This document shows positions 54,956-64,000 of a stretch of DNA of 64,000 bases, in pieces. The DNA is taken from the NCBI RefSeq assembly GCF_035920445.1, contig NZ_CP109162.1:3968001-4032000 (forward strand), read 5' to 3'. Within the stretch, counting starts at the first letter, position 1; each line of letters starts with the position of its first letter. Source of the stretch: Nocardia sp. NBC_01730. GTDB lineage: Bacteria > Actinomycetota > Actinomycetes > Mycobacteriales > Mycobacteriaceae. A model generated the notes under the pieces. That model made no database searches. It saw only the letters and a list, made by a program, of their open reading frames with translations, and had not been told where the DNA came from. The translations under genes and the position numbers were made by a program.

Positions 54956-56284
54956 GTGCGAAGCGGCGGCGTACTGGCTACTTCCATGTGGCGACCGTCC
55001 CGGATACGTGCTGCGGCCGTGCTGGCCGCGGTCGGTGCGCTGGCCTTGGCGGGCTGCGGCACCGACGTCGACGACATCACCGTCGGTCCGGGCAAGGGCT
55101 GGCCCGCCGCGTTCCACGACGGCCGCAACGGTGCAACCAGCCCGGTCAGCGGCGCCAAGAAGATCGCGCTGAGCTGGACGCGTCCGGTGGGCGGGCCGCT
55201 CGCCGAGGCGGTCACGCTGGGTCCCGACGGTCAGCTGTTCGTCACCACGCGCCTACCGAACTGCGCGATCTTCTCGTTCCAGATGGCCACCGGGCGCAAG
55301 CGATTCTGCAACGCGCTCGGCCCGAGCGCGATCTCCGCACCGTCCGTGGTCGACGGCATGACCAACGTCTACGTCGGCGATGACAGTGGCGTAAACGCGT
55401 TCAACTATCTCGGGCAGCCGCGCTGGCGCACCCCGGTGGCGGGAACTCCGGTGTCGGCGCAATTCACCGGGGACGGAAATCTATTGACCGTCACCCAATC
55501 CGGTCAGGTCGACGTGCTGTCCCGGCAGACCGGCGATCGCGTCGTGCCGACAGCGCAACTGCTCGGCGAGCCCGATTTCCTCGAGCACCCCGACCTCACC
55601 TGGCCCGCCGCGGGCCAAGGGCTGGACGACTGCGCCACCGGAGGGCCGCAGTGCCCGGTCGCGAACATCTCCCCGATCGACACCTCGAGCGGCCGCTTCT
55701 ATGTGACGCTGTGGAAGCCGGGCGAGCCGACCGCGGCGCTGGTCGCCCTCCGCTACGCGGACGGCAAGATCCAGCAGGAGTGGAGCGCCGGACTGTTGGA
55801 GCGCGGCAGTGCGACCAGCCCCGCCCTGTCCGCCGACGGCAGCACCGTCTACGTCGGCGACAACAGCAACCGCCTGATCGCCCTCGACACCGCGGACGGG
55901 CGCACCAAGTGGGTCCGGCAGCTGGCCTGGGCGCCGCGCGGGGGCATCTCGGTGTCGAGTGCCGGACTGATCATCCCCTCCGGCGATGACGGCTACCTGA
56001 TCGCGCTACGCGACAAGGGCGACGCCGTCGAAACCGTGTGGGAACGCAAGGATCTCGCGCTGCGTGGCACGCCGGTACAGACGGCGGACAACATCGGCTA
56101 CACCGCGGCGGCCATCGCCGACGGCCTGAACCTGATCACGTTCGACACCGAGACCGGCGCCACCGTCGATTCCGACGTGCTTCCGAACGCCCAGGGCACC
56201 ACCACCGGGACCTCGGTCGGCGCCAAGGGTGAGATCGTGGTCGCCACCCGCATCGGCGAGATCTTCGCCTTCAAACCAGAGTAG
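54956..56284 (+). CDS. PQQ-repeat-like lipoprotein (Rv3035-like)
   Basis: The product is 442 residues. A lipoprotein signal peptide ends in LALAGC. The mature protein is a beta-propeller of PQQ-like repeats (TVYVGDNSNRLIALDTADGRTKWVRQL, FQMATGRKRFCNALG, VGDDSGVNAFNYLGQPRWRTPV). An extra Cys pair is in LDDCATGGPQCPV. The role is unknown; propellers of this kind bind partners at the membrane surface. GTG 54956 is supported by AGGAG 8 bases before it; ATG 54986 is possible. It overlaps the convergent gene by 14 bp. Confidence 0.85.
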   Translation: MRSGGVLATSMWRPSRIRAAAVLAAVGALALAGCGTDVDDITVGPGKGWPAAFHDGRNGATSPVSGAKKIALSWTRPVGGPLAEAVTLGPDGQLFVTTRLPNCAIFSFQMATGRKRFCNALGPSAISAPSVVDGMTNVYVGDDSGVNAFNYLGQPRWRTPVAGTPVSAQFTGDGNLLTVTQSGQVDVLSRQTGDRVVPTAQLLGEPDFLEHPDLTWPAAGQGLDDCATGGPQCPVANISPIDTSSGRFYVTLWKPGEPTAALVALRYADGKIQQEWSAGLLERGSATSPALSADGSTVYVGDNSNRLIALDTADGRTKWVRQLAWAPRGGISVSSAGLIIPSGDDGYLIALRDKGDAVETVWERKDLALRGTPVQTADNIGYTAAAIADGLNLITFDTETGATVDSDVLPNAQGTTTGTSVGAKGEIVVATRIGEIFAFKPE

Positions 56285-57452
56285 GCGCGGAAACCGCCGT
56301 GCACAGGAACACCACTGGGGAACGGCCGATCCTGGTGATCACCAGCGTGTAAGGCTGGGAGCCTGCCGGTTTCAGCGTGCGGCGAAGTCTATCCGGATCG
56401 ACCTCGACGCCACGGGCCAGGATTTCCAGCGGACCACAATCGTGGCGGCGCAGGGCGGCGCGCAGCGTCTTCTCCCGATAGTCGAGACGTTCGATGACGC
56501 GGAAGCCACGCACGCCGTCGGGGACGCGGTCGCCGGTCAGGTAGGCGATCCGCGGATCGAGTTGCCAGAGACCATGTTTCGCGGCGTAGTGGCGGACCAG
56601 GCCCGCGCGGACCACCGCGCCGTCCGGGTCGATGATCCACTCGCCCGGGTCCCGCTCCGGGATGTCGTCCGGATCGGCGCCGGTATAGGTGCGGACCGCT
56701 CCGCCGGTGATGAGCACGGTCGCTCTGCGGGTGACGCCCGCCTCGGCGAGACCCGGCGACCACAAGCATGCCTCACGGACGGCGCCGTCGAGCGAGACCA
56801 CCTCGATTTCCCCGGGCCAGTCCATGCGGTCGAAGTCCAGTCCGGGAGCGCACTTCACGACCAGATCGCGGCCCGCGTACGCGGCGAGCAGATCCGGAAG
56901 GGGCGGCTGGAGTTTCGCCGGATCGTGGGTGCGGCGCCCGTCGGCGCGGCGGGCCGGGTCGGCGACCACGACCGTGTCCCTGCTGACCGGGACCAGCGCG
57001 TCCGCCTTGGCCAGCAATAAGTTTCGGTTTCCGGACAGATTGTGTGCGGCCATCGACAGCCGTACGTCGTCCAGATCGCTCCCGATCACCGAAGGGCAGA
57101 CACGCGCCAGCTCGATAAGTTCCGCGCCTATCGAGCACGTCACGTCGTGTACCGCCCGACCGGCCAACCGGGCAGCCCGCTGCCGGGCCACCATTGTCGG
57201 AGTCGCCTGCTGCAGCGCGTCGTCGGTGAACAGCCACTCCACGGCGTCGGCCAGCTTGGCGGCCGCCCTGCGGCGCAATCGCACTGTCTCGACGAGCGCC
57301 GCTGCCCACGAGCCCTGGTCGCGACGCACCCGCTCCAGGTCGCGCAGGTGCGTCGCCCGGGTCAGCTCCAGCCGGTCCACCTCGGCCAGCGCGGCGGCGC
57401 CCGCCGCGCTCCCGAGAAAGGCGACGTCCGCACGGCGGAAGCCGTACCCCAC
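56271..57452 (-). CDS. THUMP-like SAM-dependent methyltransferase (Rv3037c-like)
   Basis: The product is 393 residues. The SAM motif region is VHDVTCSIGAELIELA, then VIGSDLDDVRLSMAAHNL, and the DPARRADGRRTHDP catalytic-type motif recalls rRNA/tRNA adenine and guanine methyltransferases. The C-terminal half is the THUMP-like domain found in the Rv3037c family. Some have proposed these act on methylglucose lipopolysaccharide; the DPARR motif fits RNA targets instead. GTG 57452 overlaps the preceding TAG by 1 bp. Confidence 0.75.
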   Translation of the reverse strand: MGYGFRRADVAFLGSAAGAAALAEVDRLELTRATHLRDLERVRRDQGSWAAALVETVRLRRRAAAKLADAVEWLFTDDALQQATPTMVARQRAARLAGRAVHDVTCSIGAELIELARVCPSVIGSDLDDVRLSMAAHNLSGNRNLLLAKADALVPVSRDTVVVADPARRADGRRTHDPAKLQPPLPDLLAAYAGRDLVVKCAPGLDFDRMDWPGEIEVVSLDGAVREACLWSPGLAEAGVTRRATVLITGGAVRTYTGADPDDIPERDPGEWIIDPDGAVVRAGLVRHYAAKHGLWQLDPRIAYLTGDRVPDGVRGFRVIERLDYREKTLRAALRRHDCGPLEILARGVEVDPDRLRRTLKPAGSQPYTLVITRIGRSPVVFLCTAVSAPTLV

Positions 57453-58429
57453 TACTTGGCGGAAGCGCTGGACTTCACGCCGGTGATCATGGCGTTGTAG
57501 AAGAACTGGCGCGGCACCACGCGACGCATGACCTTCTCGTCCACCCAGCTCAGGCCGATCCAGGCGCGGTACATCGCCACCCGGTAGCGCCAGGTGAGCT
57601 TCTCGGCGGGCACCGCGGCCTCGAACGTGCGCACCGGCCAGCCCCACAACGCGGCCGTGAATTCCTCGGTGGTGGCGGCCACGTCGACGGCGCCTGCCGA
57701 ACGCGCCATGGCCTCCAGGTCACGCGGATCGAAGGTGTGCAGATCGACCACCGCCTCCAAGGCCGCCGCGCGCGAGGACTCGTCCAGCTCCTCCTGCGGA
57801 CGCCGCCAGTCGCTCAGGATCGGTAGCTTGGTGACCGTGGTGGTGGCCTTCCAGGTGATCCGGCCCAGCCAGCGTGCGTAGAAGTTGCCTGCCGTGGTCG
57901 GCTCACCCGCGAATACGAAACGGCCGCCCGGCTTGAGCACGCGCAGGCACTCCTTCAGCGCCAGCTCGACGTCAGGGATGTGGTGCAGCACCGCGTGGCC
58001 GACCACCAGGTCGAAGGTGTCGTCCTCGTAGGGAATGGTCTCCGCGTCGGCGACCCGGCCCTCCACGTCCAGCCCGAGGTTCTGTGCGTTGCGCAGCGCG
58101 ACCTTGACCATGCCCGGCGACAGGTCGGTGACCGAACCGGATTTCGCCACGCCCGCCTGCATCAGGTTCAGCAGGAAAAAGCCGGTACCGCAGCCGAGTT
58201 CGAGCGCCTTGCCGTAGGGCAGCGGCGCCGGGCCGACCGCGGCGTCGAACCGGCCGCGGGCGTATTCGATACAGCGCTCGTCGTACGAGATAGACCATTT
58301 GTCGTCGTAGGTCTCGGCTTCCCAGTCGTGGTAGAGCACCTGGGCCAGCTTCGTATCCTCCAGCGCTGCTGCGACCTCCGCCTCGGTGGCGTGCGGGTTC
58401 GGCGCGGGGTCGTCGGGACGTACCGTCAT
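57452..58429 (-). CDS. Class I SAM-dependent methyltransferase (Rv3038c-like)
   Basis: The product is 325 residues: LELGCGTGFFLLNLMQAG (motif I), SVTDLSPGMVKVA, and FDLVVGHAVLHHIPDVELALKECLRVLKPGGRFVFAGEPT. Many such enzymes act on small molecules or lipids; no acceptor is predictable. The start used is ATG 58429; TTG 58438 is the alternative. It overlaps the THUMP-like gene by one base and is probably co-transcribed. Confidence 0.88.
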   Translation of the reverse strand: MTVRPDDPAPNPHATEAEVAAALEDTKLAQVLYHDWEAETYDDKWSISYDERCIEYARGRFDAAVGPAPLPYGKALELGCGTGFFLLNLMQAGVAKSGSVTDLSPGMVKVALRNAQNLGLDVEGRVADAETIPYEDDTFDLVVGHAVLHHIPDVELALKECLRVLKPGGRFVFAGEPTTAGNFYARWLGRITWKATTTVTKLPILSDWRRPQEELDESSRAAALEAVVDLHTFDPRDLEAMARSAGAVDVAATTEEFTAALWGWPVRTFEAAVPAEKLTWRYRVAMYRAWIGLSWVDEKVMRRVVPRQFFYNAMITGVKSSASAK

Positions 58430-58466
58430 GGTCGGCAAGCCTACCCAAATCCGCAGTTGACGCCCG

Positions 58467-59243
58467 CTATCGCCCCACGAATTCGGCAGACCCGGGACCG
58501 TCCGCGAGATAGGAACCTGTTCCTATCAGGCGATCCTCGGTCGTGAACAGATCCGACCATTCCGTCCGCGCGCGGTCCAGGCCGTGTGGTCCGGCTTCGA
58601 AGACCGCTTTCGCGGCGGCCAGCGCGCACGCCGGTCCGTCCACGAACTGCCGCGCCCAGCTCATCGCGGCGGTGAACACGTCGTCCGGCGCGACGACCTC
58701 GTCGACCAGACCGAGCGCCTTCGCCTCGTCCGACTCGACGAACCGGCCGGTGTAGACCAGGTCCTTGGCCGGGCCCGGCCCGATGAGCAGCGCGAGCCGC
58801 CGGATTCCGGCGAGCGGGATCAGGCCGGCCTTGATCTGCGGAAGACCCAGCTTGACATTGTCACCGATGACACGCCGATCGGCGCCGAGCGCCAGCTCCA
58901 GCCCGCCGCCGAGACAGTAGCCGCTGATCGCCGCGACGGTGGGCTGCGGGAGCCGGGCCAGGCAGCCGAGGACGCGCTGCAGATCGCCCGCCACGGCGCT
59001 CGCCTGGTCCGCGCTCAGCCGGGACAGCTCGGCCACGTCGTCACCCGCCGAGAACACCCGCTCGTCGCCGTACACGACCACGGCCGCGACGCTCGCGTCC
59101 GCGGCAACCGCGTCGGCCGCCTCGGCCAGCTCGCGCGCCAGCTGAATGTTCAGCAGGTTCAGCGGCGGGCGGACGATCCGGAGGACGGCCACGCGGCGCG
59201 CGGCATCGCCCTCGGGCTGATCCAGGGTCACGAATTCGGCCAT
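58467..59243 (-). CDS. Enoyl-CoA hydratase/isomerase (EchA17-like)
   Basis: The crotonase is 258 residues with oxyanion segment FSAGDDVAEL, ISGYCLGGGLELALGAD, and LPQIKAGLIPLAGIRRL. It has one glutamate in the ELALG block; the second catalytic Glu of hydratases is replaced by the PLAG region, so isomerase or other chemistry is possible. ATG 59243 starts just before the domain. No SD is visible. Confidence 0.86.
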   Translation of the reverse strand: MAEFVTLDQPEGDAARRVAVLRIVRPPLNLLNIQLARELAEAADAVAADASVAAVVVYGDERVFSAGDDVAELSRLSADQASAVAGDLQRVLGCLARLPQPTVAAISGYCLGGGLELALGADRRVIGDNVKLGLPQIKAGLIPLAGIRRLALLIGPGPAKDLVYTGRFVESDEAKALGLVDEVVAPDDVFTAAMSWARQFVDGPACALAAAKAVFEAGPHGLDRARTEWSDLFTTEDRLIGTGSYLADGPGSAEFVGR

Positions 59244-59277
59244 GGGAGGCCACGCTACCGGGTGCCGGCGCGCCCGC

Positions 59278-60117
59278 TCATTCGCGCACAGATCCCCTGA
59301 GCCGACCGGCATCCGGGAGATCGGCGAAGTAGCGCTGGTTGTCCGGGAAAGACAGCATCTGCTTGCCGTCGATGTCGACGAGCACCGGCATGATCGGATC
59401 GATCGTCGGCCACGCGACCAGAATGTCGGCGGTGGACCCGAATTCGCCGAGCGCGACCAGCTGTGACCAAGTCGGCGGCAGAAGGATGTCGGTGCCTGCC
59501 CGCCAGCGCGCCAATGCCTCCTCCGGGGTGCGCCACTGCACCTCCGCCGCCTCCGAGGTGGCGCCGTCGGCGCGCTGCCCCTCCGGCAGCACCGCGACGA
59601 AGAACCGGGTGTCGTAGCGGCGCGGCTCGATCACCGGGGTGATCCAATTCGCCCACGGCCGCAGCAGATCCGCGCGCAGCACGAGCTTCTCCTCGGCGAG
59701 GAACGACGCCAGCGACAGCTCCCTGCGCTCCAGCTTTCCGCGGGCGGCCCGGTACCGGGCCGTGTCGGAGACGACGCTGTCGGAAGTCGGACCGGCCAGC
59801 AGCACGCCACATTCCTCGAACGTCTCACGTACCGCCGCGCACACCAGCGCCTTGGCCCTCAGCTCGGTCGTCGCGAACCGCTCGGCCCACCAGGCTGGTT
59901 CGGGGCCGGCCCAGGTGATGTCCGCGGTGGCGTCGGACGGGTCTACGCCGCCGCCGGGGAATACGGTCATCCCCGCGGCGAATGCCATGGCCCCGACCCT
60001 GCGCTGCAGGAAGATCTCGGGGCCGTCGACACCGTCGCGCACCAGCATCACCGTCGACGCGTCCTTGAGCGTCGGTATCCCCGGCTGAGAGTCGGGCTCC
60101 GATTTTGTCTCACTCAC
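59278..60117 (-). CDS. Nudix hydrolase
   Basis: The product is 279 residues. The Nudix box is spread as GGGVDPSDA...AAVRETFEECGVLL, with the REx2EE core in RETFEECG. An insertion of about 30 residues lies between the Gly motif and the RE. It hydrolyses a nucleoside diphosphate-linked compound; related CoA pyrophosphatase-like proteins exist. The GTG start is used. Confidence 0.85.
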   Translation of the reverse strand: MSETKSEPDSQPGIPTLKDASTVMLVRDGVDGPEIFLQRRVGAMAFAAGMTVFPGGGVDPSDATADITWAGPEPAWWAERFATTELRAKALVCAAVRETFEECGVLLAGPTSDSVVSDTARYRAARGKLERRELSLASFLAEEKLVLRADLLRPWANWITPVIEPRRYDTRFFVAVLPEGQRADGATSEAAEVQWRTPEEALARWRAGTDILLPPTWSQLVALGEFGSTADILVAWPTIDPIMPVLVDIDGKQMLSFPDNQRYFADLPDAGRLRGSVRE

Positions 60118-60164
60118 CTCTGCACCCTAACGCGCGCTTGGTGAACGCGATCACCGCGTTCTGG

Positions 60165-60998
60165 TCAGCGGGTGCGATGCTTACCCGCGCGGCGCGCGCG
60201 CCGCGCGAAGTATCGACCGCCCACCCGACTCAACGCGATCGACTGGCGGAACGCATCGCTCAGGTTGGCCGCGGTGAGCACGTCGCCGAGCAGACCCTGC
60301 GCGACCACCTCACCCTCGTTGAGCAACAGGCCGTGGGTGAATCCTGGCGGGATCTCCTCCACGTGGTGGGTGACGAGCACGATCGCGGGCGAGTCCGGAT
60401 CGGCCGCGAGATCGCCGAGCCGCTCCACCAGCTCCTCCCGACCGCCCAGGTCCAGGCCGGCGGCGGGCTCGTCCAGCAGTAGCAGCTCGGGATCGGGCAT
60501 CAGCGCGCGAGCGATGAGCACCCGCTTCCGCTCGCCCTCCGACAGCGTCCCGTAGGTGCGGTCCGAGAGATGTTCGGCACCCAGGCTTTCCAGCATGTCG
60601 ATGGCGCGGTCGGTGTCGACGTCGTCGTAGCGCTCCCGCCACCGGCCCAGCACCGCGTACCCGGCGGACACCACCAAGTCGCTGACCTTCTCGTCGAGTG
60701 GAACCCGGCTGGCCACCGCGGCCGAGGACAGGCCGATGCGCGGGCGCAGCTCGTTGACGTCCACCTTCCCGATCCGCTCCCCGAGCAGATGGGCGATGCC
60801 CGAGGTGGGGTGGGTCTCGGCGGCGGCCATCCGCAGCAGCGAGGTCTTGCCCGCGCCGTTGGGGCCGAGGACGACCCAGCGTTCGTCGAGCTCGACCTGC
60901 CAGGTGACCGGCCCGACGAGGGTGTGGCCCGAACGGCGGACGGTCACGTCGGTGAAATCGATGAGCAGATCGGGATCCGGTTGCGGCACGCGCTCCAT
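60165..60998 (-). CDS. ABC transporter ATP-binding protein
   Basis: The product is 277 residues: Walker A GPNGAGKTSLL, signature LSEGERKRVLIARAL, Walker B ELLLLDEPAAGLD and a switch His (VTHHVEEIP). It has no permease gene adjacent; in the mycobacterial order (Rv3041c) it is also a lone ATPase. It may energise a divided transporter or act on another target. The spacer upstream (60999-61157) shows nothing clear. Confidence 0.93.
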   Translation of the reverse strand: MERVPQPDPDLLIDFTDVTVRRSGHTLVGPVTWQVELDERWVVLGPNGAGKTSLLRMAAAETHPTSGIAHLLGERIGKVDVNELRPRIGLSSAAVASRVPLDEKVSDLVVSAGYAVLGRWRERYDDVDTDRAIDMLESLGAEHLSDRTYGTLSEGERKRVLIARALMPDPELLLLDEPAAGLDLGGREELVERLGDLAADPDSPAIVLVTHHVEEIPPGFTHGLLLNEGEVVAQGLLGDVLTAANLSDAFRQSIALSRVGGRYFARRARRAGKHRTR

Positions 60999-61157
60999 CT
61001 TGGCCCACCCGTGGGGGCATTTGCCAGCGCAGGGAGGGATGCCGGGGCGGGTCGGCCGGATCAGCGCGGCACAGCCGCGGTCCTGTCGGTTGGAACAGGC
61101 AGCGCAGCCGCGGTCCGACTCGCCCGCACCGATTGCCGAACAGTCGCCGCGACCGGT

Positions 61158-61964
61158 TCACCAGGCCAGGGCAGGCACCGCGATCACGGTCATCGAGCCA
61201 GGCGCCACCTCGGTGAACCCCGCGTCTCGCACGGCGACGGCGGTGCCGTCGGCCACCCGGCCGACGAGGGTCATCCACCGCTCGGCGTCGGCTTCGCGCA
61301 CCGAGCAATGGAATCCACGCTCGGACCAACGCCACGCGTGCTCGGCGGTGAGCGCACCGGCCAGCAGCATGCTCGCGTGGCCGACCTGCGCGGCGGCCTT
61401 GCCCAGGGTCATGCCGAGCGCCGTGTTCACCCACAGCACGGGCAGCTTCGGGTCGGGCGGCCCGGGATCGTCGTGGTCGAGATCGGTGCCGCCGATCTGC
61501 AGGCGCTTGATCCGCGGATCGACCTGGCTCACCGGTTCAGGCACGAGCGCCCGTGCCTGCGCGCCGTCGATCTCGACAGTGACGCCGTCCACCGCGCAGG
61601 TCGCGCTCCACTGGGCGCCGCGGGCCCGCCTGGCCACCTTGCGGATCCGCGAACGCTTCCACGCCAGATAGCGCTCTTCCCATTCGCCGCCCGGCGATAC
61701 CCGCTCGTCCAAGCACAGCGCCACCGCGGCGGCCGCCGCCGCCGCGAGCAGCGAGCTGCGGGGTGGTGGATCGATCTTGGGAAGGTGCAGCACCATCTGC
61801 ATCGCCTGCACCATGGCCGGATCGTCCGGATCGCCCGCATGGCCATAGCCTTCGGCCAGCTCCGCATGCCTGACCAGAAATCCTGCGGCGTCCGGCACCG
61901 TCGCGGCCCTCGCGGTCTCCCCGCTGCCGCGGAATTCGGCACCACATTCCGGCATGCTCGTCAT
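61158..61964 (-). CDS. Peptidyl-tRNA hydrolase 2-like protein with N-terminal extension
   Basis: The product is 268 residues. The C-terminal half (LPVLWVNTALGMTLGKAAAQVGHASMLLAG) matches the PTH2 family, whose catalytic signature is KGKxAAQxxHA; here LGKAAAQVGHA. PTH2 is typical of archaea and eukaryotes. The N-terminal 130 residues are not recognised (Glu/Arg-rich, with an Ala-rich block AAAAAAAVALCLDERVSPG). It overlaps the upstream inhibitor gene by 1 bp (TGATG). Whether it cleaves peptidyl-tRNA is untested by sequence alone. Confidence 0.7.
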   Translation of the reverse strand: MTSMPECGAEFRGSGETARAATVPDAAGFLVRHAELAEGYGHAGDPDDPAMVQAMQMVLHLPKIDPPPRSSLLAAAAAAAVALCLDERVSPGGEWEERYLAWKRSRIRKVARRARGAQWSATCAVDGVTVEIDGAQARALVPEPVSQVDPRIKRLQIGGTDLDHDDPGPPDPKLPVLWVNTALGMTLGKAAAQVGHASMLLAGALTAEHAWRWSERGFHCSVREADAERWMTLVGRVADGTAVAVRDAGFTEVAPGSMTVIAVPALAW

Positions 61965-62371
61965 CACTCCACCTTGATCGTCAACGAAAACCTCTCGGTC
62001 GGCTCCATGCCTTGCTCCCACGGCCGTGCGTAGTCCATCGTCAGCTGGGCGACGCCCGTCCCGGCACCGACGAAGGTCCACACGGTGCTGCCGCCCGAGC
62101 CGGGCGCCACAGGCACCGTCGGATCCGGTTCGAAGTCCGCCACACCGTCCAGCTTCACCAGTGCGTCGTCCAATTCCGCTATGCGCCAGGAATACCCGGT
62201 CGACGGGTTCGACGGCAGGGTGACCACGAGCCGCTGACCGGCGTGCAATCCGCGCTCCTGACCGTTGTCGGCGTCGGTGACGCGCACAACGGGATCCGCC
62301 GCCGACGAGTCGTTGCTGCCACAGCCCATCACTGCCAACCCGAGCAACAGCACGAGCAGGGACTTCCGCAC
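61964..62371 (-). CDS. Chagasin-type (I42) protease inhibitor lipoprotein
   Basis: The product is 135 residues. The signal peptide MRKSLLVLLLGLAVMGC has a lipobox LAVMGC. The mature part has the chagasin-family loops: SNPSTGYSW (NPTTGY-like), GSGGSTVWTFVGAGTG, and DYARPWEQ (RPW loop), which block papain-like cysteine proteases. It would act at the cell surface. GTG 62371 has GGAGGG 4 bases upstream. It overlaps the PTH2-like gene. Confidence 0.85.
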   Translation of the reverse strand: MRKSLLVLLLGLAVMGCGSNDSSAADPVVRVTDADNGQERGLHAGQRLVVTLPSNPSTGYSWRIAELDDALVKLDGVADFEPDPTVPVAPGSGGSTVWTFVGAGTGVAQLTMDYARPWEQGMEPTERFSLTIKVE

Positions 62372-62404
62372 CGAGCCCTCCGATCGTCTCGTCCGAAAAA
62401 GCCG

Positions 62405-63778
<1,374 letters not shown>

Positions 63779-63780
63779 TC

Positions 63781-64000
63781 AGCACAACCGGACGAAGTCC
63801 GTCCGCAGCCCCGCGCCGGGCCGAGCGCAGGCGAGGCAGCCGCACCTCCAGCACAACCGGACGAAGTCCGTCCGCAGCCCCGCGCCGGGCCGAACGCCGG
63901 CCGAGGCAGCCGCACCTCCAGCACAACCGGACGAAGTCCGTCCGCAGCCCCGCGCCGGGCCGAACGCCGGCCGAGGCAGCCGCACCTCCAGCACAACCGG
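63781..64000. repeat. 69/70-bp tandem repeat reaching the window end
   Basis: Units start at 63781, 63850, 63920 and 63990 (last cut by the window edge). Each carries AGCACAACCGGACGAAGTCC, then GTCCGCAGCCCCGCGCCGGG and GCCGAGGCAGCCGCACCTCC. The core matches the 69-bp units at 49131-49341 at most positions. It may continue beyond the window. Adjacent open frames are artefacts of the repeat. Confidence 0.9.

Noticed and set aside
60999..61157. Imperfect direct repeat near CAGCCGCGGTCC
   Set aside because: Only two short, diverged copies; too weak to claim function.

Overview
The window reads as chromosomal DNA from a high-GC actinomycete of the order Mycobacteriales, most probably Nocardia. 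The evidence is the long GC-rich codon usage, the frequent GTG starts, the 4-bp ATGA/GTGA start-stop overlaps and, above all, gene order. From about 27.7 kb to 63.7 kb the backbone (gatA, gatC, ACT-domain protein, ligA, MetE-like, mnmA, iscS, plsC-like, GNAT acyltransferase, etfA, etfB, methyltransferase, GH57, glycosyltransferase, hexapeptide transferase, PQQ-like lipoprotein, two methyltransferases, echA, Nudix, ABC ATPase, serB) follows, from memory, the M. tuberculosis Rv3011c-Rv3042c order. Nocardia-type lineage-specific genes are inserted between the blocks.

Layout. 0-2.15 kb is a graveyard of decayed insertion sequences (IS21-, IS481- and IS3-like scraps). 2.2-12 kb is a signalling block: two transmembrane Ser/Thr kinases, two NarL-type two-component systems, a small helical protein and a serine-hydrolase lipoprotein. 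12.1-16.5 kb holds a secreted phospholipase A2-like protein, a membrane alpha/beta-hydrolase, an SRPBCC protein, and a TetR/SDR divergent pair with clear operators.

16.8-27.5 kb is a compact biosynthetic cluster and the most interesting part: a PKS with the unusual order ACP-KS-AT-AT-ACP and no reductive domains, an NRPS (TubC docking-C-A-PCP) whose pocket code is close to the glycine code, a free-standing thioesterase with a cysteine nucleophile, and a FadH/trimethylamine-dehydrogenase-like Fe-S flavoenzyme. The first three overlap by 4 bp. Domain logic predicts a beta-ketoacyl-glycyl thioester, the substrate for Dieckmann closure to a tetramic acid; this is inference.

27.7-39.6 kb holds tRNA amidotransferase subunits, NAD-dependent DNA ligase, tRNA thiouridylase with its cysteine desulfurase, and small hypotheticals. 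39.7-46.9 kb is mostly accessory: a secreted WNRGR-repeat protein, an SDR with an XRE regulator, an OlsB/OlsA-like acyltransferase pair, and an NDH-2 with a divergent LysR. 47-57.5 kb has electron-transfer flavoprotein and a block that resembles the mycobacterial methylglucose lipopolysaccharide genes. 57.5-63.7 kb has methyltransferase, crotonase, Nudix, ABC ATPase, a PTH2-like protein coupled to a chagasin-type inhibitor, and serB.

Intergenic DNA is unusually structured. A 69-bp tandem repeat family occurs at 49.1 and 63.8 kb, a 74-bp triplicate at 53.1 kb, and a dispersed palindromic element at 10.7 and 44.6 kb. Several perfect palindromes sit in promoter regions (8.8, 14.4, 15.5, 39.7, 49.0 and 63.7 kb). 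I saw no rRNA, tRNA, CRISPR array or intact mobile element.
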